Source: an uncultured Atopobiaceae bacterium (lineage in GTDB: Bacteria; Actinomycetota; Coriobacteriia; Coriobacteriales; Atopobiaceae). Taken from it: 64,000 bases of DNA. This document shows, piece after piece, positions 52,914 to 61,000 of the stretch. Made by a program: the position numbers and the translations under genes. The notes beneath the pieces are model-generated. The model did not search any database, had not been told where the DNA came from, and saw only the letters and a list, made by a program, of their open reading frames with translations. Numbering within the stretch: the first letter of the stretch is position 1; each line of letters opens with the position of its first letter. The stretch is from NCBI GenBank assembly GCA_944320385.1, contig CALUHH010000001.1, positions 62,001 to 126,000 of the forward strand. Reading direction: 5' to 3'.

Positions 52914-53372
52914 CTACGCCTCGGCGAGGCCGGAGTTGACGAGCTCCGCGATCTTCTCGGCATCGTCGGAGGCCTGGACGCCGGAGCGGAAGCCCTCGTC
53001 CATGAGCAGCACGGCCACCTTGGAGAGCAGCTGCAGGTGGGTGGTGCCGGCCTCGGCGGCGGGCGTCAGGATGGAGATAGCGCACGTGACGGGCGCGTTG
53101 TCCATGGAGGCCCACTCGATGCCCTCGGCAAACTTGACGACGATCATGCCGGCCGCCTTGATGGCGTCGCTCTTGGCGTGGGGGATGGCGAAGCCGCCCG
53201 TCATGCCCGTGGTGCCCTCGGCCTCGCGGGCCTTGTATGCCTCGTAGACGCCCTCGGCGTCGTCGGAGAGACCCAGCTCGACGGCCTTGTCGGCCAGCAG
53301 CCTGAGAGCCTCGTCGACGGACGCGGCGCTCTGGCCGAGAACAACGTTGGATGCGGGAACGAACTCGCTCAT
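52914..53372 (-). CDS. PTS EIIA component, fructose/mannitol type (orphan)
   Basis: This 152-residue phosphocarrier has the EIIA-Fru/Mtl active-site motif TGGFAIPHAKS with His65. The fold spans the whole protein, so it is a free-standing EIIA, not a fragment of a fused FruAB. No EIIB or EIIC of the fructose family is within the window, so its partner is encoded elsewhere or it serves regulation. It is convergent with the aldolase gene and about 110 bp from the ROK kinase gene on the same strand. Confidence 0.9.
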   Translation of the reverse strand: MSEFVPASNVVLGQSAASVDEALRLLADKAVELGLSDDAEGVYEAYKAREAEGTTGMTGGFAIPHAKSDAIKAAGMIVVKFAEGIEWASMDNAPVTCAISILTPAAEAGTTHLQLLSKVAVLLMDEGFRSGVQASDDAEKIAELVNSGLAEA

Positions 53373-53481
53373 CTCTACCCCCTACCCGGCGGCGCGCGCC
53401 GCCCGTACCTAGTCACAACAGATGAATAGTAACACCGCACGCCCCGAGTGACCGCGAAGTCGTCCCCGGCGCGGCGAGGCG

Positions 53482-54435
53482 CTATCCCCTGCTCTCGCGG
53501 CGCAGGCGCAGCGCCTCGTACGCGCAGCCGTACATGGCCGCCTGGTTGCCCAGGCTCGCCGCCTCGATGCGCGCCTGCTTGCACGGCTTGAGCGCGTACT
53601 GCTGGAACTTCTCGCGCAGCTCGGGGGCGAAGGTGGCAAAGGCGCCCGCCACGCCGCCGCCGATGAGGTACATCTCGGGGTCCACGATGCAGGAGATCTG
53701 CGACATGGCCAGCGCCAGATAGTCGCACATCTTGTCCACGGCCAGCTTGGCGCACTCGTCGCCGCCCGCGAGTGCGCGGAAGACGGAGAGCGTGTCGGTA
53801 GCGTGCTCCACGTTCACCGGCGTCACGCCGCGACGCTCGCACTCCTCGAGGTAGAGGCGCACGATGCCCTGGGCGGACGCGTACTGCTCGAGGCAGCCGC
53901 GCCGGCCGCAGCCGCACACGCGGGTCTCGTCGCGGTTGAGGGTGATGTGGCCGATCTCGCCGCCCGCGCCGAAGGAGCCGGCGATGAGCCTGCCGCCCAC
54001 GACCACGCCGGCGCCGACGCCCGTACCCAGCGCGATGAGCACGTAGCTGGAGACGCCCTGCGCCACGCCCGCCCACATCTCGCCGAGCGCCGCCGCGTTG
54101 GCGTCGTTGACGAAGGCGATGCTCGCGTTGGGGAACTCGGCGGAGAGCGCGCCGACGAAGCCCTCGGGGTCGAGCTTGATGTTGGCGAGAAGGCCCACGG
54201 TTCCGTCGTCGGCCACGGGGCCGGGGATGTCCAGGCCGCAGGCGATGACGTCGGCGGCGGTGGCGTCGTGCGCCGCGAGGATCTTGCCCAGGCCCTCGGT
54301 CACCGTGGCGTACGCCGCTGCGTCCACGAGCGCCGGCGTCGGGATCTTGCGCTCCTCGAGCAGCTCGCCCTCGGGCGTGAACAGGCCCGCCTTGATGCTC
54401 GTCCCGCCGACGTCGATGCCCAGCACCATATCCAT
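53482..54435 (-). CDS. ROK-family glucokinase or hexosamine kinase
   Basis: A 317-residue sugar kinase. The ATP motif DVGGTSIKAG (8-17), catalytic FVNDANAAALGE and the ROK zinc site CGCGRRGCLEQYAS are present, all typical of glucokinases. Glucose is the default substrate; N-acetylhexosamines or mannose are alternatives within ROK. ATG 54435 is behind AGGAGG; the frame runs on to 54576 without a site. It stands alone, divergent from the carboxypeptidase gene. Confidence 0.92.
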   Translation of the reverse strand: MDMVLGIDVGGTSIKAGLFTPEGELLEERKIPTPALVDAAAYATVTEGLGKILAAHDATAADVIACGLDIPGPVADDGTVGLLANIKLDPEGFVGALSAEFPNASIAFVNDANAAALGEMWAGVAQGVSSYVLIALGTGVGAGVVVGGRLIAGSFGAGGEIGHITLNRDETRVCGCGRRGCLEQYASAQGIVRLYLEECERRGVTPVNVEHATDTLSVFRALAGGDECAKLAVDKMCDYLALAMSQISCIVDPEMYLIGGGVAGAFATFAPELREKFQQYALKPCKQARIEAASLGNQAAMYGCAYEALRLRRESRG

Positions 54436-54613
54436 GTTCGTTCCTCCTTGCGTCACGGGACCGCGTCCCGCAGGCCATACGTGACTCACGATGATACCCA
54501 CCGTCACATCGCCTGTGGCCATCTTCTGCGCGGGCGGGTGCGGGCGTCGGCGGACGGGTAAACTGGAGGGCGTCACACCTCACGCACACCATCCAGAGCA
54601 GCGAGGAGAAGCC

Positions 54614-56218
54614 ATGGCAGAGACGAACCCCACCACGCAGCCCGCGACCGAGCCCGCAGCGCAGGCAGCCGCGGTCCCCACCACCAACCCCGGCGAGATC
54701 AACGCCGCGCTCGCCAACCCCCGCGCCGACATGGAGGCGCTGGACGCCCTCGAGCGCACGCTCTTCTCGCTTCGCTACGCCATAGGAGAGATCGGCGGCC
54801 TGGGCCCCGTGATCGACCCGCCCAAGGCCACCGCCCAGCGCGGCGAGGCCATGGCCCAGCTGCAGGAGATGTCGGTCCGCGCGCTCTGCGACCCCGCCGT
54901 TGCCCCGCTGCTGGACCGCCTGGAGAAGGAGCCCGAGCTCCTTGGCGAGACCCGCATGGCGCAAGTGCGCATCTTGAAGCGCGACCGCGCGTCGCTCGTG
55001 GACGTGCCGGCCGAGGAGCAGGCAGCCTTCAGCCGCCTCACCGTGGAGGCCAACGACGTCTGGCGCCGCGCCAAGGCCGCCAACGACTGGGCGTCGTTTC
55101 AGCCCTACGTGGACCGCATCGTGGCCTCGCTGCGCCGCATGGCCGAGTTCAAGGACGCCGAGAAGGACCCGTACGACGTGTGGCTGGGCGAGTACGAGTG
55201 GGGCACCGACCGCGCCTTCTACGACCGCTTCTTCGACCAGGTGAGGGAGTGCGTGGTCCCGCTGCTCGCCGACTGCATGGAAAGCCGTCACAAGCCCAGC
55301 CACGCCTGCGTCGACGGCTCGTTTGACGTGGAGCGCCAGTGGCGTCTCGCGAGTGACCTCGCGCGCCTGGAGGGCCTCGACGAGGGGGCCCTGTGGATCG
55401 GCCGCACCGAGCACCCCTTCACCTGCGGGCTCTCGCGCGACTTTGTGATCGTGACTGGGCACGCCTACCCCGACAACGTGCTCTCCAACGTGTTCTCCAT
55501 CCTCCACGAGGGCGGGCACGCCCTCTACGAGCAAAACGTCGACGCCGCCTACGCGGGCACCTCGCTTGCCGAGGGCACCTCGATGGGCATGCACGAGGCG
55601 CAGAGCCGCTTCTTCGAGAACGTCGTGGGCCGCTCGGAGGCCTATGCGCCCACGCTTCTCGCCGTGCTGCGCCGCCACTTCCCCGGCCAGTTCGCCCGCG
55701 TGACCTCTCACCAGCTCTACCTGGCCGAGAACTGCGCCGAGCCGGGCCTGATCCGCACCGAGGCCGACGAGCTCACCTACCCGCTGCACATCCTCGTCCG
55801 CTACGAGATCGAGCAGCTCCTGTTCTCCGGCGAGGCGACCGCGGCCGACGTTCCGCGCCTCTGGGCACAGAAGTACCACGAGTACCTGGGGGTCACGGTG
55901 CCCGACGACACCCACGGCGCCCTCCAGGACACGCACTGGTCCGACGGCTCGTTCGGCTACTTCCCGACCTACGCGCTGGGGTCGGCCTTTGGCGCGCAGC
56001 TCAAGGCGGCCATGGTCCGCGGCGGCATGGACTTCGACGCGGTCTGCGCCTCCGGCGACCTCGCGCCCGTGCGCGCCTGGCTGCGCGACAACATCTGGCG
56101 CTGGGGCCGCGCCAAGGATTCCGGCGAGCTCATCGAGGCCGCGTGCGGCGAGCCCTTCTCGGCGAAGTACTACACCGACTACCTCACTGAGAAGTTCTCC
56201 GCCATCTATCGCCTGTAA
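54614..56218 (+). CDS. M32 family metallocarboxypeptidase
   Basis: A 534-residue cytoplasmic carboxypeptidase Taq-like enzyme that trims C-terminal residues from peptides. The zinc motif HEGGH (298-302), third ligand region HEAQSRFFEN (Glu328), and RTEADELTYPLHI are the M32 signatures. Residues 1-30 are an Ala/Thr/Pro-rich extension not usual in the family. ATG 54614 has GAGGAGAAG upstream. It is followed by two palindromic repeats before dtd. Confidence 0.94.
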   Translation: MAETNPTTQPATEPAAQAAAVPTTNPGEINAALANPRADMEALDALERTLFSLRYAIGEIGGLGPVIDPPKATAQRGEAMAQLQEMSVRALCDPAVAPLLDRLEKEPELLGETRMAQVRILKRDRASLVDVPAEEQAAFSRLTVEANDVWRRAKAANDWASFQPYVDRIVASLRRMAEFKDAEKDPYDVWLGEYEWGTDRAFYDRFFDQVRECVVPLLADCMESRHKPSHACVDGSFDVERQWRLASDLARLEGLDEGALWIGRTEHPFTCGLSRDFVIVTGHAYPDNVLSNVFSILHEGGHALYEQNVDAAYAGTSLAEGTSMGMHEAQSRFFENVVGRSEAYAPTLLAVLRRHFPGQFARVTSHQLYLAENCAEPGLIRTEADELTYPLHILVRYEIEQLLFSGEATAADVPRLWAQKYHEYLGVTVPDDTHGALQDTHWSDGSFGYFPTYALGSAFGAQLKAAMVRGGMDFDAVCASGDLAPVRAWLRDNIWRWGRAKDSGELIEAACGEPFSAKYYTDYLTEKFSAIYRL

Positions 56219-56223
56219 CTTGC

Positions 56224-56308
56224 GTCTGTCAGTTGGGGACAGTCCCCAATTGACAGACATGTTTGATATAAAAGTTTTGTGTCAGTTGGGGACTGTCCCC
56301 AACTGACA
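56224..56308. repeat. Two GGGGAC/GTCCCC palindromes between carboxypeptidase and dtd
   Basis: The first (56224-56258) and second (56280-56308) share the CAGTTGGGGAC arm but have A and T centres. The first begins 6 bp after the carboxypeptidase stop; the second ends 17 bp before the dtd ATG. Confidence 0.9.
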
Positions 56309-56324
56309 GACGGCGAGGGCGGGG

Positions 56325-56807
56325 ATGAGAGCGCTCATACAACGCGTGGAGCAGGCGTCTGTCGAGGTGGACGGCGCCGTGACGGGCAGCTGCGGTGCCG
56401 GATACCTGATCTTGCTTGGCGTGGCGCCCGGCGACGACGAGGCGCTGGCGGAGCGGCTCTGGCGCAAGGTGTCTGCGCTGCGCATCTGCGCGGACGACGA
56501 CGGCAAGACCAACCGCTCGCTGATTGACACCTGCGGCAGCGTGCTCGTGGTGAGCCAGTTCACGCTCTACGCCGACGCGCGACGCGGCAACCGACCGTCG
56601 TTCACCGGCGCTGCCGGCCCCGAGCTCGCCGAACGCCTCTATGATCGCTTCTGCAACCTCGCAGAGGCCGAGCTGGGGCCGGAGCGCGTGGGGCGCGGCG
56701 TCTTCGGCGCGGACATGCGCGTGAGCCTGGTCAACGACGGGCCGTTCACGGTTCTTCTCGACACCGACGAGCTGGGCTGGACGAGCCCGGAGAGGAGACG
56801 CGCATGA
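56325..56807 (+). CDS. dtd: D-aminoacyl-tRNA deacylase
   Basis: This 160-residue enzyme removes D-amino acids or glycine mischarged on tRNA. The opening MRALIQRVEQASVEVDG, the SQFTLYAD motif (the catalytic Ser-Gln-x-x region) and NDGPFTVLLDT (the Gly-cisPro-like motif, here Gly-Pro) define the Dtd family. Its stop overlaps the mscL start as ATGA, which implies coupling. ATG 56325 follows GGGCGGGG. Confidence 0.94.
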   Translation: MRALIQRVEQASVEVDGAVTGSCGAGYLILLGVAPGDDEALAERLWRKVSALRICADDDGKTNRSLIDTCGSVLVVSQFTLYADARRGNRPSFTGAAGPELAERLYDRFCNLAEAELGPERVGRGVFGADMRVSLVNDGPFTVLLDTDELGWTSPERRRA

Positions 56808-57229
56808 AGGGGTTCATCACCGAGTTCAAGCAGTTCATCGCCCGCGGCAACGTCATGGACATGGCGGTGGGCATCATCGTGGGCGGCGCGTTCACGAGCA
56901 TCGTCAACTCGCTCGTGAACGACATCATCACGCCGCTCATCCAGCTTCTGACCGGCGGCAGCACGCTGGCGCCGAGCCTCGTGGTGGCGGGCATCAACTT
57001 CGGCGGCTTCATCGGCCAGATCATCAACTTCCTGATCGTGGCCTTTGTGGTGTTCTGCCTGGTCAAGGCCGTTAACACCATGCGCGACAAGGCCGAGGCC
57101 CTCTCGCGCGGCAGGCAGGGCGAGCCCGACGCCGCGGAGAAGCCCGCACCCACCTGCCCGTTCTGCCTCGAGGAGGTCAAGCCCGGGGCCACGCGCTGCC
57201 CGCACTGCGGCAGTCCCCTCGAGGGGTAG
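56804..57229 (+). CDS. mscL: Large-conductance mechanosensitive channel with C-terminal zinc ribbon
   Basis: A 141-residue channel that opens on membrane tension. The amphipathic N-terminus FKQFIARGNVMDMAVGIIVG and the two membrane helices (about 20-45 and 68-90) are canonical MscL, of which only part is quoted. The usual C-terminal bundle is followed by a zinc ribbon with Cys118, Cys121, Cys132 and Cys135 (CPFC, then CPHCG), a tail absent from E. coli MscL. It overlaps dtd by 4 bp. Confidence 0.95.
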   Translation: MKGFITEFKQFIARGNVMDMAVGIIVGGAFTSIVNSLVNDIITPLIQLLTGGSTLAPSLVVAGINFGGFIGQIINFLIVAFVVFCLVKAVNTMRDKAEALSRGRQGEPDAAEKPAPTCPFCLEEVKPGATRCPHCGSPLEG

Positions 57230-57240
57230 CGCGCCCGGCT

Positions 57241-57283
57241 CGGCCCAAGTACGGCGGCCCGCCGCGGCACCATACTTGGGCCG
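57241..57283 (+). terminator. Terminator-like hairpin after mscL
   Basis: Eleven-bp arms CGGCCCAAGTA (57241-57251) and TACTTGGGCCG (57273-57283), with a GC-rich inner stem. No U-run follows. Confidence 0.6.
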
Positions 57284-57310
57284 CGACGCTTCTGCCAAAT
57301 CGGCCGACCC

Positions 57311-57438
57311 TGCGACATTGCACGCCTTTGGCACCGAGAAGACCCCGGTCTGTGCGATATGGCATGCTCGACCGAACTTGCGATATTGCACGCTTTTTCT
57401 GCTGAGAAGAGCCTGTTCTGTGCGATATGGCATGCTCG
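57311..57438. repeat. Tandem 60-bp repeat with four TGCGATAT-type motifs
   Basis: Two 60-bp copies (57311-57370 and 57379-57438) agree at roughly three quarters of positions. Each holds two versions of TGCGATATKGCAYGC, giving four motifs at 57311, 57353, 57379 and 57421. They lie in a 468-bp gap (57230-57697) that otherwise shows only the mscL hairpin and no gene. Confidence 0.75.
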
Positions 57439-57697
57439 CCCCATCGCGCTATCGTTCCATCGCCCCGTCGCCCTGCGGCAAACGTCGCCCCGCGCCAAAC
57501 CTCACTCCGAGCCGTTGGCGCGAAGCGGTCACGCGCGGAGAAGCCTCTCCGTGCGCGATGACGATGCCCAGACGACACCCCGCACACCTGTCATGATGCT
57601 CGCCGTTGTCCCAGTTGGCGAGATTCAAGATGCCAGATGTGCGGGGTAAGCCCAGGTACACTATGCTCACGGCCCCGGGTTTTCGGCCCAGACGCGC

Positions 57698-57970
57698 TCA
57701 GCGCGCGTCGCCCAGCCGAGCCAGCCGGTACGTGTTGGCGAGCTGCCCGCCGTTGTCGCCCCAGCGGGGCTCGGACACGAGCAGGCCCTCCGACCTCAGG
57801 CGCGAGACGAGCCTGTCGACCGTCTTCCTGTTGCGGCCCAGGGCCTGCGCGATCTGCGCCTTTGCGCAGCACTGGCCCTCGTGCTCGGCAACATAGGCGA
57901 TGATCCGGCGCTCCGTGGGCGTGAGGCGCCTCGGGGAGGCGACAGGGGCCTCCGTCGCAGCCGTACTCAT
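57698..57970 (-). CDS. Small winged-helix DNA-binding protein
   Basis: This 90-residue protein is almost wholly one winged helix-turn-helix: LTPTERRIIAYVAEHEGQ, then KAQIAQALGRNRKTVDRLVSRLRSEG and a wing with SEPRWGDNGGQ, quoted in part. It resembles MarR/HTH_20-like or phage-type small regulators. ATG 57970 follows GAGGTGAG; the frame extends to 58030 without a site. It lies 73 bp downstream of the large surface protein gene and may be co-transcribed with it. Its target is unknown. Confidence 0.75.
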   Translation of the reverse strand: MSTAATEAPVASPRRLTPTERRIIAYVAEHEGQCCAKAQIAQALGRNRKTVDRLVSRLRSEGLLVSEPRWGDNGGQLANTYRLARLGDAR

Positions 57971-58043
57971 TTCTCTCACCTCACCATCTGCGCGAGCGGC
58001 CGACGCCCGTGGGGACGCCGGCCGCCGCAAGAACAGGTTGGAC

Positions 58044-61000
58044 TTACCTCACGCGACGACGCGCGACCGCGAGGGCACCGCCCACGAGGGCGACGCCACC
58101 CAGGGCGAGGACTGCCGGCAGAGCGGAGACCGTGTGGTCGCCGGTGTCGGGCACGCCTGGCGTTGTGGGCTCGGCGGGCTCGTCAGTCCCGGGCTGGTCG
58201 GAATCGGGAGCGGGGGGCTCGTCGGAGGTCGTCTCGTTGGTGAACGTGGGCAGCGTCGACTCGCCGTCGTAGGTCAGGCTCGCGATGTCGAGCTTGCCGT
58301 CGCCGTCGGCGTCCTCGTCGGAGACCACCACGACGAGCGTGTGGGTGGAGCCGTCGTAGGTGATGCCCTCGTCGGTGCCCGCGACCTCGGTGAGCTCGTA
58401 GGTGTAGGTGCCGGCCTCGTCAAAGACGATGTCGCCAAAGACGAACACGCCGTCAGCGCGGTTGGTCACCGTGATCGAGTCGTCCACGGCGCCAGCGGGC
58501 ATGGGTGCGCCGTCAAGCCCGGTGAGCTTGAAGGTGAACTCGCCGCCCGCAAGAGCCACGGGGTTGCCGTCAGCATCGAGAAGGACCTTGCTGCCGCCGG
58601 GGTTGACCGGATCGGTGGGATCGAGCGTCTCGGGCTCGGACTTGTCGTTCACGAAGCTCGCCGTGACGCTGCTGAAGGGAATGGTGCCCGAGGTGTTCTT
58701 GGAGCTCACAAGCTCGTAGTCAAGGCCGTCGATCTCCTCGACCGTGTACTTGGCACCCTTGGGCAGATTCTTGATGGTGACAGTCTCGCCGCCGTTGAGG
58801 GTAATGGTCGCCACGTTGTTGGTGAACTTGACGCCTCCGTAGATCTGGTCGCCCGCGCCCTCGACTGTCACGCGGAAGGTGAACTCGTCGTTGAGGTTGG
58901 CAAGGTTGCCCGTGACGGTCTTAGAGACCTTGAGGTCTCCGACGTTGTCGCTCGGCGTGGGCGGCTCAGGGTCGGTGCTACCGTTGGAGGTGCCCCACAC
59001 GAGCACGAACGGCGAGAAGGACGAGGTCGTGAACTTGATTCCATACGGCGTCTTCTCCGCATTGCTGACCACCACGGTCTTTGTGGCACCGTCAATCTTG
59101 CTGTCGAGCACTCCGTTGTTGACGTCATCAGTGAAGTTGTCGCGCTCCATGCCTTCGCCCTCGAAGTGGACGACGTGGAACGTGTCAGAGCTGTCAGTGC
59201 CCGTGGGGTAAGGCCAGTAGACCGTCAACGTCTGGTCCTTGCCGTCTGCGTTCTTGGCCTGGAGCCAGGTGTTGCCGTTGTTGGCATCGACGAGGTCGAG
59301 ATACTTCGCCTCGTACTGGGCGGTATCCGCATCGACAGCGTTGCCGAGCGTCTCAATCGCAGCCTCGCCGAGCTGCTCGGCATAGTCAGCATCGCCTTGT
59401 CCGAGGATCTCGCCAGTGTTCTGATGGGAGACGACGTCGTCAAAGAGTAGAGACGGGGCAGGCTCCTCGTTCGAATCGAGGTCGATACTGCTTTCGTTAA
59501 TCATGTAGGTTGTGTCACTCGGAGCGACAACGTAGGCCTTGTTGTACTCCTCGCCAGTATCCGCCTCGGTCTTTGCGTCGGCGGCCATCTTATCGTTAAC
59601 CGCACTCTCGTTGGGCTCGGCAGCAGTAACGACCATGTTCTGATCGCCCGTTACATAGCGAACGTGCAGCTGACCATCCTCAAGAGAGATGGGGGCCGTA
59701 TATTCCGTGCCGTTAACCGTTGCAACGAGCTCCACATCTCCGATGTCATCGGGATAGATGCCCATGGCGTAGGTCTCTTGCAGCGAATTGGCAGAGCTGG
59801 GGCTAAAGTTGTCGGAAGTGATGGGGTCGCCGCCGCCTTCGGGCGTGAACTGGAGCCTCACGTCATCGGTGCCCGTGTTCTCAACCGGAACGAGGCGGTA
59901 GACGAACCTGTCGTAAGCGGTGGAGTCATTGTCCTCGCTTCCGTAGCGGACTAGGCTCCACTCGTACTTGTTCCTCGAATCTTCCGTTGACATCACCTTG
60001 ACGTACTCGGAGAGATCGACTGCAACGAAACCGTCCTCCTCGTCGGTGATCGAACCTCCGGCGAAGTAGGCATTCTGAATAGCAGCGTTCATCTCGGGCG
60101 TCAGCTGGAAGTAGTAGCCCGGCTCGGGAAGCGAGTTCACCTTTTCACCAACTACGTCCCCGTCGCCGAGATCGCCCTGCACGACTCCTTCGTAGCCGTC
60201 GGAGCCGCCCATGTAGATGGTGATGTCAGCAGGACGGATAGTGGCCGTCTCCTCCTCGACCGTGTAGCTCACCGTGGGCTTATTGAACTGCTGGGGCTCG
60301 CCCGGCTTCTCCTCAGAGTCAACTGGGAAGAGCGTTGCGCTGTTGTTGGTGTAGAGACCAGAGTGATTCTGAGAGCCGTCTCGATCGTACTCGCCATACG
60401 AGCCAGGCTCGGTCTGCGGGTCCGTCAGCTTGACTCGATAGGTCAGCTGAACCTGGGCATCCTTGGTAATTGCCACCTTGCTCGTCCAGACGAAGCACTC
60501 GCCGTACGACACCCCGCCAATGGCGGCACCGTCCTCGTAGTATTCCAGCGTGAACTGCTCATTGTTTTCGCCGTCTACGAACGACCAGGCTTTAGTCGCA
60601 CCGCCAACGTTCGCATCCTGAGCTTTAAGCTGCTGCCCACCGACCGTGAGCGTCAGATGGCTCACATCGACGACAAAGTCAAAGTTGTAGTTATTTCCAT
60701 CAAGGGTGCCATAGCCAATCTCGTCGACGACGTAGCTGTCCTCGTCAACGAGCTGGATAAGCTCGTCCTTGATGTCAGAGAAAATCTCCTCGATGTCGCT
60801 ATCGCTGAAGGCCTGCTCAGCATTAGACGTCTCTTTCTGGATTACGCTGACTCCATGGGCCTTCAAATCGTCCAACATACCATTCTTGATCGTCTGGACT
60901 TCTTGACCAAACTGATCAACGTCAGGATTGAAGTTATTGTTGGCAATCACAACTCGAATGCCGTCGGAAACCGCCTCAATTATGTTGTCATAGGTCAGGT

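Noticed and set aside
53375-56260. 961-codon minus-strand open frame
   Set aside because: It mixes the antisense of the M32 carboxypeptidase gene with a wrong frame of the ROK kinase gene.
57359-57649. Small plus-strand open frames in the gap after mscL
   Set aside because: They read through the tandem repeats, lack ribosome sites and show no domain.
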